From Dipteris shenzhenensis (taxonomy: Eukaryota; Polypodiophyta; Polypodiopsida; Gleicheniales), in NCBI GenBank assembly GCA_047967505.1, contig CM106539.1: a DNA stretch of 64,000 bases; one strand, given 5' to 3'. Position numbers and translations under genes: made by a program. A model generated the notes under the pieces. That model saw only the letters and a list, made by a program, of their open reading frames with translations. It was not told where the DNA came from and did no database searches. The stretch's first letter is position 1. Every line of letters starts with the position of its first letter. Below are positions 39,681 through 52,206 of this stretch, one piece after another.

Positions 39681-39899
39681 AGCTTCAATGGAGACCTGCA
39701 TATATCTTATAACTTCAATGTGACAGGCAAGCGTGCTAATTTGATCTTCTTGAAATGAAGAGTCATAATATCGTACAACGGAGGTTCGTTTGTTTCCGAT
39801 TCTGACCCTAAACCTTGGCTTCTAAAATATACAATGCAACCAAAGTATCCTTTCTATCCAATATCACCCCCATATGAGTCTTCGTAAGACTAGCACCTC

Positions 39900-41200
39900 C
39901 ATTCTCATGGAAACCCATCCCTATCCCATGATTAAAAACCACCTATTAATTACAAAACTGCAAGGATGTCCATTGCATGCAAGAAAGGCCAACACATGAC
40001 CAGAGTCAACGGAAGACTTGTCGGTCCCCCAAAAACATCGTCTTGCATTTTGCTTTCAAAGAAAATCAAGCCATCAACCCCATGTTCATAATAGAGCTAG
40101 CCACCCTGCTACACCAAACACTTCTTATAACTGAACAAGATCAAAGAAGATGACTTATATGCTTCACACCCCTACTACACAAAAGACAAGCTCGACTAAT
40201 TTTCATCCAGTTAGCAAACCTTCCCATGAGAGGGCAATCACATATGCGGCACTCTCCAAAGGAAGAAACTCACTCTGCTAGCTAGGCACCCTTTCCAATT
40301 GTCCCTAATACAAGCCTTCCACCAATTCAAGGTACATCACTTATCATTGAGAGAGGCATAAAGGGAACAATCCTCCATCAATTTCTATACACCACCCTTG
40401 TTGTGATCTTATGTAGGAAAGACTTTCCCAAATTCCATTGATTACCTCTCCATCTCCTAGATGCAATGCAATTAAAAGGCCAACCTTTTGGAATAACGTT
40501 CAAGGCCTTTGCTAACTACTCTGCTTCTCTATTATTCAGGTGATACCTTCTTTCATAAACATTGGTACCCTGCAAGCACTCTTTAAGTCCCACAACTACA
40601 AACATGAACATACCACCTTCTTATAAAGTGCTTTTGGCTTGAAAAAGATCAATCCATGCTAGTTGTCTTCCATTCATCATGATATCCCAACTCTACCAGA
40701 AGTTCTCATATAGGCTTGTTAATTCCTCTCTTCCTTTCCATTACATCAAACAACTACAAGGATTCCATGCCTCTGCCAAACCTCCAATCAGATGAAAACC
40801 CACAATTCTTAGTGGGGGTACTAGGAGCATAAGTTGTAGAAATATTCCTCTAAACTTCTACACTCTTCCCCCTCCCATGCTCAATGAACCACTTTGTACA
40901 TTCTATCCATAGAGCATTAGACTCAAATAGGTGAGAAAGCAATTTGCAAATCAAACAAACTGTTTCTTCTAGATTTGTTCGAGATGCCCACACCATTGGA
41001 TGTAGAAGACTTCATAGCCTTCCATGGGACATAGTGCCATCTACACTTTTCCCTCTCATGTGACCACAAAAAGGCTTTGAGTAGTGTTTCTACCACTTGC
41101 CAATGACTTTTCTTAAACATCCAAATTGAAGCTAGGTACATACTGGATGCAAATAGAATAACAGGTTCCATGCCAATCTTGAGGGCCCACTACATCATGA
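39900..41200 (-). pseudogene. LINE C-terminal fragment with zf-RVT (minus strand)
   Basis: The frame at 41171-40923 reads FASSMYLASIWMFKKSHWQV, then LLKAFLWSHEREKCRWHYVP and WKAM. This is the stretch after the RT core in plant LINEs, where FLW and a V.W motif are typical. Further on, NWWKACIRDNWKGCLASRV (about 40310-40255) followed by SFFLWRVPHM is the zf-RVT domain. Stops break the frame. It is not colinear with the fragment at 35200-37410, so it is a different insertion. Confidence 0.65.
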
Positions 41201-41559
41201 AGGACACCTCAAACCCCAATTTGGCTGCACATTGGTGTAAGAACCAATGCGTGACTTGTGAGTGATGTATCTCCAGTCCAAGATAAATGACACCTATGGT
41301 GTATGCTATGCCAGGTCTCTCAACTGGGAAACTGAGCTAAAAAGTGGCCATGTTGCCCTGGTTGAGCCAGATGTCCACCCCCTGCAGGCCCATCCAGTCC
41401 TTCATCATGTTGCAAATCTGATCCTTCATAATTTGATCATGCTGCAAATTTGATACTTCATACACTGATGAAACTAAGTAGAGGTCCAATTTTGTGACGT
41501 ATTTGAACCCCTAGATGGAGTCCCTGACACCATAGGTAGAGCCTTCTAGCGAAGCTAAG

Positions 41560-42700
41560 TGAAAGAAACTAGTAAAAATGCCCTCAAGCAATGAGGGCAT
41601 TGTGCTACGCACAACAAGAGCATAGGAGGATAGAGCATGAGGCCACTGAAATGTAAACACTGCCATGGCAAACCTAAAATCTCTATCTTTTGTCTAAAGA
41701 ACTCACCACCATCCAATGTCTCCAGAAAGGTCTCCTCCGGGAGATTCTTTGGACACTCCACAATCAACTTGAGCTTGGGGACCCCATCATTTACAACCAC
41801 TAAAGTGACAGTTTGAGGAGAAAAGATTCCCCAATAGAGTTGAGAATGGACCTGTAATCCTTGGGTAGCCTCGAGAATGGAAGTGTCACAGGGAAGCGAC
41901 ATATCTGATGGGTTGAATCCATGTCCTCAACCATGAACCCATGGCACCAAGGGATAAGGTAGAAAAGATGAGAGCCCAAAAGGATCAAGCTACACTTTAC
42001 CAATGAGATTGAATATTGTTGGGGGAGCTCAGATTGAGAAGGAAAGAACTCTGCCATAGATGATGACCTCCTAAATGTGGTCTCCATCTAATGCTAAGCT
42101 CACCTGGAACCAATCATGAACCTGGCTCCTCGATGGCGTGAGGCCAACTATCCTACATACCATTGCCTTCTCCTATACTAAATGTACGGCTTTCTTCACC
42201 TGGTGGTTTGCTTTGGATTATGAAGAGAGAAGAACCTTAATGGCTTGGGGAGTCAAGAGTGGTGCCACTTGAGTCCTTCTAGCCAGCCCAATGGTCACCA
42301 CCAAGATTCAATCTTCATAAGACAAGACACACTGTTGTGCAGCAAGAAGGGATGGAAAAGTAAAAAGGAAGGAGGCTAGGAGAGGGAAAACACCCTCTCA
42401 AAGGACCCCAAAGGATGACAAGAAATCCCAACACAAAGGGAAGAACCCAATAAAGATACGAAGGGGAGAAGAACTTCAAACAAAAAACCAGCAAGCCCAA
42501 AGGAGAGGGCTAGATGTGGGATGCTCCCTGAGGGCTAAAGGACCACCAAAGTACATCACCAAAAACATCAAAAGTGTTAAGAACACCTCAAAGAAAACTT
42601 CCAAACCTAAAACCTTGCAAAAACACCCGCCCACTTTGTGGGTCAAACCTAATGTAGAGGACTTCATCGCATGCAACAATTTTATGGCTTGAGTCCTCGA
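41560..42700 (-). pseudogene. LINE ORF1-like remnant, second copy
   Basis: Minus-strand peptides VEDMDSTHQICRFPVTLPF and EETFLETLDGGEF align with those at 1-720. The nucleotide sequences around 42060-42130 and 575-645 also align (GATGGTGACCTCCTAGATGT versus GATGATGACCTCCTAAATGT). The remnant lies upstream, in the minus-strand sense, of the LINE fragment at 39900-41200, which is why I read it as the first ORF of that LINE. The RT core between them is missing. Confidence 0.45.
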
Positions 42701-42997
42701 AGGAGCCCCCTAATGGCAAGTGATCCCCCTAGAGGCAGCTTGGAGGGGACAATACGGGATTATGCCACACCCAACTACCAACCAGTCGGTTGCAGCTATG
42801 CCCAAGGACACAAGAGGGATGCAATACTTTGCCCACACAGCTAGATGGCAAGATGGAGGTGAAAGGTTGGAAGGGGGAAGGGGGGGGGATCTGAAAAATC
42901 AAGGAGAGAGGAGGTAGCAATGAGTAAGCAAGGAGAAGCCTTTCTACCTCAAAATTTTGAGCTTGGAAGGTCCTCAATAACATGATTGTATCTTGAG

Positions 42998-43095
42998 CTT
43001 GTAACACTACCACCACTATATTGCATGCACAATGCCTATGTTTCAACTTGTAACACTACCACCACTATGTTGCATGCACAATGCTTATGTTTCAG
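42998..43095. repeat. 49-bp tandem duplication
   Basis: The unit starting CTTGTAACACTACCACCACT lies at 42998-43046 and again at 43047-43095, with two visible differences. Confidence 0.92.
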
Positions 43096-43199
43096 CTATG
43101 CAGCTCTAGACTTTGTATTTCACTTCTTTGGGCTCTTCCTAAAACTATTGCCTTGGCCACCGCTGATTAATCTCCTATAGCTCCCAAATGAAGGCCGTT

Positions 43200-46100
43200 C
43201 AGACCTTATTAGATGTCACATTGCTCAACAACTGTTCTTTGAGATTTCTCTACTTAATAGGTTCATCCATCATGCCTCGCTGCATCTTTTCTTTTGTGTA
43301 CCATGCCTTTAGCTCAAACTTGCCACTATAAATGGCATTAACATCATCTATTTTTAACAAACTTGTCTACAACACTATGAGTTCTAAACTCTTTGCCATA
43401 GTTGATGAGTTATAACATGTCTTCCTCCACCTCTATGCCTACATGAGGTTCTTGCTTGCACATATTTTGGCTGCTAACATAAGATGTCTAATGAGCATTT
43501 GTTGAACTCATAATCTTGTGCCTTGTCTACTAAGCCTAGGCTTTCTCCAAAATTGTCTTGCTTGGATGTCCAAGGCCTTTGATGCTTTATAACTATTCTG
43601 AAGTGCCATGCACTACCAATGCACTTGACACTTTGACAAGGCCTTTGAATGCCTCTAGAACTCTTCTTGGGATAATGTTAGCCATTAAGATCTTCAATGA
43701 ATCTCCTTAAATGTACAAACCTTCAAATTGCATGACATATCCTCATGGCAATGAAGCTAGGTCTTTCGAGTCTTTGCATTCCACTTCCTCTTACCCTAGA
43801 GTCTTCTCTTAGATGCATTCATAGAATTAAGATGAGTCACAACCTAAAGGATGCCTCTGATACTAGGTTGAAACATGAGGGATAAAGGAGAGTAACATGT
43901 AGGAGAACAATAACACAACAAAAAGATAGACCTACAAATGTAAGCACAGTGAAGTCTAACATTATAACATCATAACATGGGGATAAAAAAATTAGAGTAT
44001 TTTGTTATTTCAAAGTTGTTTTTAATCTAAAAGTACCAATAATCCATCAAAGAGTCCCTACTTCTTTGGTGTTTATGTAGACATTGTAATGCTTTCTAAA
44101 AGTAGCGTTGGTGTGATAGTATATTGGAGTACAACTAATTGCTTCCCTATGATAACTATAAGGACCTTAATTTTGAAAAATCATTATAAAATAAATAGCA
44201 TCAAAATCCGTGTAAAAGAAGGGCCAAATTTGTTGTCCTTAAAATTTCACCTTCAAAGTAGATGATTATGGATTTCAAACAAGCAAAACCATCAAGATAT
44301 TGAACATGAATCCAATACCATAAAATACTAACCATTTACCATATGTAACTAGTATTTTACATTTTGGATCAATACAATTGTGAATAGGCATATTGATAGA
44401 TAATGTTCTTAAAAAGTAAAATTTGAAAGCAATAATTAATAAAACTATCCATATGTCCTTACAAGATCTTCGATGCCCTATGCAATGATATCTTGATGAC
44501 GTCAACCATCCTAGGAAGCACATGAGGGTGGGAAATAAGGGGATCTTAGATATCCTCTAAACTTGGAGAATGATTTTATTCCTATTTATGATAGTGATAG
44601 CTACAATGTGATTGAAGAGGAATGGTAAAGAGTCATTGTGATCTTTTTGAAGTTGAGTTATTTTGATATTTATGTCCAAATTCATTATTTTTCCTTTCTT
44701 GTCTCTAGTATAGTGATTAATAAAATAATCTTAATTTATTGCTTGCAAGCTGCTACGGAGGGTCCATTTTCTTAAAAGGACAATGTCCTCCAGAAACACT
44801 ATAATTGTTGGGTGTTACTTCTATAAAATGGAAACTATTGTAGAATAGTGATATGTAACCTTGGAGAAAGAAAGCCTTCATCATTGATAAACTAAAAGAG
44901 ATAATGAAGCATTCAACTTAATTTGACAAAAATACTATTCCTTTTCCAAAGTATTGATAATCCATATATACATCATCAAACATTTTATGATTTGGTAACT
45001 ACTATCAAGACATATCTTGCTCTCTTTTTTGCTCTACATGCAAACTTTCTAGGTATTAGGAAAAATGCTAGCATGGTGTTTCCACCCATGGCATAAATGC
45101 ACAAGATGTACTCAATAAAACGTTGAATCCCTCTTTGCACCAACTAGGATCCAAATGTAAATATCAATACAAAATTATGAAAATCCATGAAAAGAGGGCA
45201 ATATTTAATAGTTTTGACCATATATCTTCAACAATTCATCCTTTTGTATCTTGGGCCCAACCAATCATTCCCCTAAAGATTTCTGCTAGAGCTCCTACTC
45301 AATGTGAAATAATTTGGGTAGAAATAATGTACCCCCATATGATAATGTACCCCCATATATACAACAAATATGTACCTCTACTGCTATGCAAAGAGAGCAA
45401 GGTCGATATGTAAAATACCCTCATATAATTTCTAGACATAGAGAGTTTGCAAATCAAACATCTTAAATTCAAAGAAAATCATTGTTTGGCTAAGAACAAA
45501 AGGAAAAAAATGGAGATCATACGCCAGCCATAGACCAAGGGTTTGTTGGTTCAGCTTTGAAATCCTTGATCAATGCCTTGCCATCTCTATAGATAGATAA
45601 CTCATTTGCCTTCTTTTCTGGCCACCTTCACCTTTCCTAACTGGTTGAAACAAGTGTAATTAGACTTTCACATGGTTATTTTATGTCCTTTAAGACATCA
45701 TACAAAAAATTTATAGCCCCCCCAACCCCCCCCAAAAGAAAAAAAAAAAGAGGATGTTTGGAGCATATGAATAAATAGACTAAGAGGGACAATCAAGTCC
45801 ATGGTCAGAGCATTTCACATTACCCAAAATAAGTGACTTGACATTTTTAAACCTTGCTTTGAACATATGTGGATATCAACACGATGACTACATTATTATG
45901 GCTATGCATGAATACAAGGTGTCATTCATCGTGAAGGAGAGAATGTGACTAGTTAATACATTCATCTCTCCTTCATTAGAGACATAGTTCCAAGGTGGCA
46001 TGGAATATTGACACTCTGGTGGTCACACCAAGCCAACAAGAGCATGGTGGTGTGGTTACGAATCTAGATTAGTGTGGGAGAGATGCATGTACATGATAGG

Positions 46101-49100
46101 TGGTGAGCTATGTGGGTAGATGATAAGTGGTGAGATGCAAGTAGATGACAATTGGCAAGACCATAATGGGGTGAACTTGGCGGGTGCGGGGGGGGACTAA
46201 TGTGAGTTGAACAGAAGGTATTATTAAAATCATTTTTTGGTGTAAATTTATAGAAATATAATTACATAAGGGGTTTTTTTAATTGATCTTAAAAAAATTT
46301 GTAAGTTTGTATTAAAAAAGGGGACATTTAACTTACTCAAATTCACAAATAAGGGATTTCCAATAAAAAGAATGTTATAGAGAAAATCTAAAATGTTATG
46401 TACAAGCTCTCCATAGTAGTAAGGTGGAATTCTCAAAATAAAATCAATGTACAAACAATCCCTCTATAGCAAGTTCTGTACATAGTCATTGGGTGTTCTT
46501 CTTGAAGAACCTAAAGGTTTCCATGAGGAAAAATGCAAGACTCGAGGGTAGCATGGTAGAGGGATGGTTGGTGTGATAGCTCTAGTCTACAATTCTATTT
46601 TCCTTATCCAAATGGCTCCTCACATCCTTGTACTATGGAAAAATAATGAGGACTAGAGGATGCCAGGGGAAGTCCCACAAGGAAAAGGATAGTCACATAA
46701 ATAAATGCCATTTTTGTGGAAAAAAAAAGGCCAATAAAATTTACATCTTGAAAAATCATTCAACGAAGAAAGGCTCCAAAGATATGAAGAAGTAAGAATA
46801 GAGAGATCAACTACACAAAAGGATTACAAGAAATAGGATCTTCACATATTCAAATAACATAGAAGAACTTCCCCCATTTATGACACTAAGGTGGTTGGAA
46901 GAAGCTATTACAAAAGACAAGGAGCAAGCAGAGGGGATTACTAAGCACGAGTGTGATTTTAGAAGAAAGGTAAATCAATAATGCTACTATCCTTAATCAT
47001 GTGTACTATTTTTTGTAGTGGAATGTTGTGATGATAATAATTCTTTATTAGCAATATTATGTTTTGTCTTTAGGATTGGACGTTTGGAGATTTATGGTCA
47101 CATGGCCATATTTTCAAACTGAGTGCATAGATAAGTGGAAAGAACATTCGATTGTAGCATGGTGGCTAAGTTTATGTAGAAGAATAGGGCAAGTTCATGT
47201 GATACAAATATTCCTCTCAGATGTATCTAGTATTGGGGCATGGTATAGGATATAATCAAAGTAGCTTTCAAGTCATTCCACATGTTCATTTTAGATTTCC
47301 AATGGTTCAAAGTGATTTAGTATGGATCAGGTGCAACTATAGGAGGGGATAAAAGTGGGATTGTAGGTATCAACTCAACCAATATGTGGACAAGCATTTA
47401 GAGAATTTTTGACAATAAGATTGTGAATATGTACATTATATATTTAATGCAATTATGAGCAATTATGCATCCTCTCTAAATCTTTTGCAACATATCATTT
47501 TTCAATAATGTTTATAACAGAAATCCCCCCTTGTGTATGGGTACATATAATTTTTCATCCTTATCCTTATCATTGAAGTTGGAAATGGTTTTATGTGATT
47601 CAAGTTATGCCCTTGTAGTAAGTAGACATATGAACAAAAAGAGGTGGACAAGGATGTAGAATCAACAAGCACATCTAGTGTAGTGCACATGAAAATGAAA
47701 ATCTTGAAGATAGAGGTGCTATGTTGTAGGCTTCAATAGATGCATGCTATTTTAGTAAAGAACAAGATAAAACACTTGTACCTCTGATTGAATATGATGG
47801 AGAATAGGAGAGAGCCTAGAAATTGATCTTTTTGGAGCCATGGGTTATTAATGTTTGCTCAAATTTGTTTGTTCTTAGTGAATCACCATTTATCTTTAAT
47901 ATGTTTGATTTCATCCAACACATTTGGTTTGCTTCATCAAACCTTTTCATTACTTCATTTTTTAATCCATTTAAGAGAGATAATATAATGTTTACCATAA
48001 AACTATTAACATGACTAACCACTTATATTCCAAATAAAGAATCTATGGGTAAAGGGATCTCAATTTGCATGTAGGTACCAATTTGATCTTGTATCCATGC
48101 AAATTGCCTAGGATGTCCATATAACCACAATGCCATGATGTGTAGTTTGTTGTCCATTGCTTCAAATTTAGATTATTTAAATAAAACGTGAGCCCACATG
48201 CATGTGCAGGCCATGCCCTTATAATTCAACATGCAATTTCAATAGAAAATACTCATGGTTAGAATTTGACATTGCCATTCATTTTAAGGGGTAAAAGTTA
48301 ATACATGTTAGTCACAAATCATGGCCATTTTATGACTTTTAGTTTTGAATATTTACTAAAGTTTAGTGAGTGACAAATATCCTAAAATGTTCACACGGGT
48401 GCATGCATGCAAAATCTATCAAAATTTGAGCTCACAAAAACAACCAAAATAGAATGTATACAAAAATGAAAGTGGGGAGGAGAGTCACCTACCATGAATT
48501 ATGATGAGTGGTGTGCTTATAATGAGAGCTAATGTATTAATTGAATCTTTTGCGCACTTCTAATAGCTCATAGATAATTATTAGTGCCATCTATTATCAC
48601 ATTTTTGTGCTTCTAACATTATTAGTGCCCGCAACATATTATGTGATTTGTTATTGGCCAATGTGACCATCATTCATACATTTGGATTGTAACGGAAACT
48701 CAAATCCCCCTTCATTTCACGCCAACTCTACTATGTGTATTCACATCATCAAGTTCATTCCAACTAGACCTTAATTTGTGAAGCCCAAACCCACAATCCT
48801 CTACAAACTAGGCCAACTTTGATCGATATATTCACACCATTAAGTGCGCTCTAACTAGACCTTAAATTTAAAGCCCAAGACTGGAGTTCACAGATTTTAG
48901 GTGACACCTTTGTAGCCACTAGTTATTTAAATCTACTTATTTATATGAACATGAATCTCTAAACAAAATCTTACATATCTAAACAACAATTCATCAAATC
49001 TACACATGAATCTTACATAGTTTCCATGTCCCTTCCACATGCCAACATAGTGAAAAAGCATCAAAATAAGTAGTCCTATATTAAAGGAGGAGCAAATAGC

Positions 49101-49300
49101 AGTAAGGGGATAAGGAGTTAGGGTCCTTAATTGAGTCTAATAAGAGGTGAAGGTGGTCATATTACACATAGCAGTTGCATGGGGTTATATTAGGCTATTG
49201 TTATCTCTATGCCAACATGGACTTAGGTAGCACAGAAAGTGTGTGTAGAGTAGTGGGAAAGCTCCGCTTGTACTTGCATTAGGCTAGGAATAATCCCTCT
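43200..49300. other. AT-rich DNA, nothing recognised
   Basis: About 6 kb without a motif-bearing frame. Open frames are short and AT-biased. The only small features are a C-run with A-run at 45718-45751 and a primer-site-like GCCTCTGATACTA at 43853 (see rejected items). It may contain old transposon matter too diverged to read. Confidence 0.5.
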
Positions 49301-49308
49301 TAGGAATC

Positions 49309-49520
49309 CAACTTGCATGTTCTACATGTGTGATTCCTACATGCAAGTTTTACATGCGATTCCTACATGCAAGTCCTACATGCGTGTTCTACATGCAACA
49401 TGCAACTCCGACATGCAACCTGCAACTCCTACATGCAACTTCTAGATGCAAGTTCTACATGAAGAGAGAGAATGTCTTACAATTCCTACATGCATAGAAG
49501 CTCTCCAACTTGTATAAATA
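49309..49520 (+). promoter_or_regulatory. CATGCA-rich array followed by a TATA box
   Basis: About eight copies of ACATGCAA/G-like words, plus variants, lie between 49309 and 49495, many preceded by TCCT or TTCT. TATAAATA follows at 49513-49520. CATGCA is the core of the RY element, bound by B3-domain factors in plants. The downstream sequence is a CT-rich leader with an open but low-complexity frame (49549-49869). It could be a promoter of a lost gene, the U3 region of an LTR, or a simple minisatellite. Confidence 0.4.
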
Positions 49521-49639
49521 CCCCATAATGGAATGAAGCCCACACTCTTTGGGGCATTGTGTTGAGTTCTACTTTGGTATTCCAAGCAATTGTCTCCAAG
49601 TGTCCATGCTTCCTTGTACTCCACGTCCAAAAGCATGTC

Positions 49640-49790
49640 CCAACCTTGCAACTCCTCCTCTCCTCTCCTCCAACCTTGCAACCCATCCTCTCCCTCTCCT
49701 CCTCCCTTCTCCTACCTCCTCCTCCTCCCTTCTCCACCCTCTCCTCTCTCCTCCTCCTCCCTTCTCCTCCTCCCTTCTCGTTGGTATGAA
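49640..49790. repeat. CTCCT-rich low-complexity tract
   Basis: Repeats of CTCCTCCTCCCTTCTC-type units. All overlapping open frames (Ser/Pro/Leu-rich on plus, Arg/Glu/Gly-rich on minus) are composition artefacts. Confidence 0.85.
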
Positions 49791-49989
49791 TGCCAAAAAT
49801 CGAACCCCCAAAAATTTGAGAACTGTAGTTGAAAACATGAGACACGATAGCTACAAATCTAGACTCTAAGCATAAGTACTGACTCTCTTAAGGTCCTACA
49901 AAATGGAATTAAGTCAATTCTCTATAATAGCTACAAAAAAACATGGAACTAAAGAGGACCATCCTACGTGCAACTTTCTACTTAAATAA

Positions 49990-51440
49990 TTCACTATAAA
50001 GAAGTACCTTCCATTTGTCCCTAATGATCTGCCACAAAATCATTAAAGATCTTACAATCATTCTCCTCTAGCTCATACTTTTTTGTCTTGCAATCATATG
50101 TGAGATTTTCCAAGGCAATAATACTCTCAATGTCTATCATCTAAAGATCTGTCAAGTCAAAGTCCAATTCTAGCTTATCCATTTTTGTGAATGCATTTGC
50201 AAATCCATTTTTCCAAGGATTAGACCACCACTATGTGTCTTCTACTTATCTTTTTTCTTCATATTCAAATGTTCACAAATAGCTTGACAACTATCCAATC
50301 CCTTTTTCAAAGATTAATGGCCACCATAGTCACCTAGATAAGCTTTTGGCATTGACTCCTTATAATTCAGCTCTGTCCATACATGCTCCTACCTTTTATG
50401 AGCCCTTGTGAGAACAAAGGAAATCCTCCTTGGACTCATAGTGAGCAAGCCTATTTAAAATTCCAATAGTATGCAACATGTCCACATCAAGTCATATGAA
50501 TGTTCTTGGCCCAACATGCTCCCAATCTTGCTAAAGAAGATTTTAGCTGTGTCGAACCTTGTTAGATGTAAAGGGAATTCCAAGCTTGGATAGAAATCCC
50601 TAAAGTACTTGATCAAGAAGACAACAAAATGACATGAAAAATGCACATCTAAGAAGGCCTTCTTGCTTATGAACTTTTGTACTCAGTGTATAATTATGAT
50701 GTTGACCAATCGAAGACCTCCAAATTTGGAAGAAAATGGAAACTTTTCCTGCAAGATGAACTCGCTCCACACAAGGATCAGGTGTGGAGATAAGAAGATG
50801 TTGATATAATCCCAAGCAATCTCAAGATAACCTTGTGCCCCTAGCATACTCCTCTCTTTTCTAGCCTTTCCATTGTTTGCCGACTCTCCCAAACACATTA
50901 GACTTGCTTGTTGCATATTCTTAATGCTTCCTACCAATTTTGATGATCATCTGACCTGATATCTCCCACCCTTACCATGTGCTTGTTGTTAGTGGGAAAA
51001 ACATTGTACACAAGGGGTACACGATTCAAAGTAATCCACACATCACCAATACTTGATTGATTCTTGGGTTTATCAAGATCATTTACAATATTTTTTCAAA
51101 TGTGTACAAGTCTTGGTTGTGAATCCCAATGATGTCATCATCCACCATTCTTGCTAAAAGTGGGCATCCCTTCCAAGCAATCCCAAATCTACTACATGAT
51201 GTATCTACATAATTTGAAAGCATGAGCTTTCGTTGTCTATGATCACCCCATCAGAGGCACGCCCAATTATCACACCAACTCATCTAGGCCTTAGCTTCTC
51301 ATTCCACAAGGTTGAAACGGCAGCCCATTGCCTACAAACAAACACTACATCAAAACGATTGCATGTACAATAAAGTGCTACAACCAAGTGCGGTAGGGCT
51401 ATGTGTAGAGGATTGGCAGCAAACACTCTTACATGGCCAC
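49990..51440 (-). pseudogene. decayed coding remnant of unknown family
   Basis: Read on the minus strand across three frames, protein-like blocks follow each other in order: WKGCPLLARMVDDDIIGIHN (about 51160), TLNRVPLVYNVFPTNNKHMV (about 51020), VGDIRSDDHQNW, AQGYLEIAWDYINIFLSPHL (about 50850-50790), ERVHLAGKVSIFFQIW, SCHFVVFLIKYFRDFYPSLE (about 50630-50575) and TAKIFFSKIGSMLGQEHSYD (about 50550-50490). The conserved look despite frameshifts suggests a once-functional protein of more than 350 residues. I cannot name the family. A transposase-like or element-encoded protein is possible. It ends against the broken end of the copia copy at 51449. Confidence 0.45.
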
Positions 51441-51654
51441 CAATGAAATAGTAGTCCACACATCAGAGCGGATTAATTCCAATCGCCTCTTACTCTCTTG
51501 AACATGTCTAGGAAATGGTTTCCTTGCTTGTTTTTTGAATTGACAGGCTTCACATACCTTATGCATTTCTGCAACCTTGAACTTAGGCAATCCTACAACA
51601 ATATTTTGGGCCTAAATTAATTTAAGTCACTGTACATTAACATCACCAATGCGT

Positions 51655-52206
51655 TTACGCCAGATCAATGTATGCAACTACACCAGTCCCATGTGCAAAC
51701 ATTGCTACACTCAATTCAAGCATGTCCGCATCCAACGTAAACATCCTGCCCTTCTTCTTCCCTTTTGCTATCAAGCGACCTTTATTTTTCATATCCTCAA
51801 CGAAGCATCCATGAGGATTAAATATGATTTGCAAGCCCTGCTCAACCATTTGACCAATAGAAACCAGGTTCTTGGTGATATTCGAGACATGAAATACATC
51901 AGACAGGTATTTCTCTTTCCCATCCTGCATAGACAAAGGAATTTTACCAATCTGCACAATAGGATGTGCAGTATCATCACCAGTCTCCACAAATCCCGGT
52001 CTTTCCATTTTCCTTGCATCCTGCATCCATTCTGCATGACCTGTCATGTGGTTTGATGCACCTGAGTCAACATACCACACATCATTGCTTTCTTCTACAC
52101 TTGTCACATAATTGGTCATGTGCTGCATCATAAACAGATGCTCATTTCTGTCGTCACCCTGTCTACTAGAGGATGCATAATTGCCTTGCTGCAATTTTCT
52201 AGTCAT
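51655..52206 (-). pseudogene. copia protease/integrase N-part of the truncated copy
   Basis: An open frame of 183 codons with VWYVDSGASNHMTGHAEWM (aspartic protease, about 52080), IGQMVEQGLQ (about 51850) and GRLIAKGKKKGRMFTLDADM. It ends at a TAG after DLA, where the first copy continues into the integrase zinc domain. Integrase matter (CEACQFKKQARKPFPRHVQE) follows at about 51560-51500 after further stops. Confidence 0.88.

Larger units (their letters stand above)
38721..39899. other. intergenic, CT-rich block, nothing coding seen
   Basis: Contains a (CT/CTT)n stretch at 39299-39356. A tRNA-like A-box/B-box pair at about 39585-39665 is listed separately. No gene is recognised. Confidence 0.5.

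Noticed and set aside
43853-43865. Primer-site-like GCCTCTGATACTA (minus-strand TAGTATCAGAGGC)
   Set aside because: Two mismatches to the initiator tRNA-Met site, no LTR repeat found beside it and no gag or pol frame behind it.
49442-49869. Several overlapping frames on both strands
   Set aside because: Explained by the CTCCT-rich low-complexity tract. No domain.
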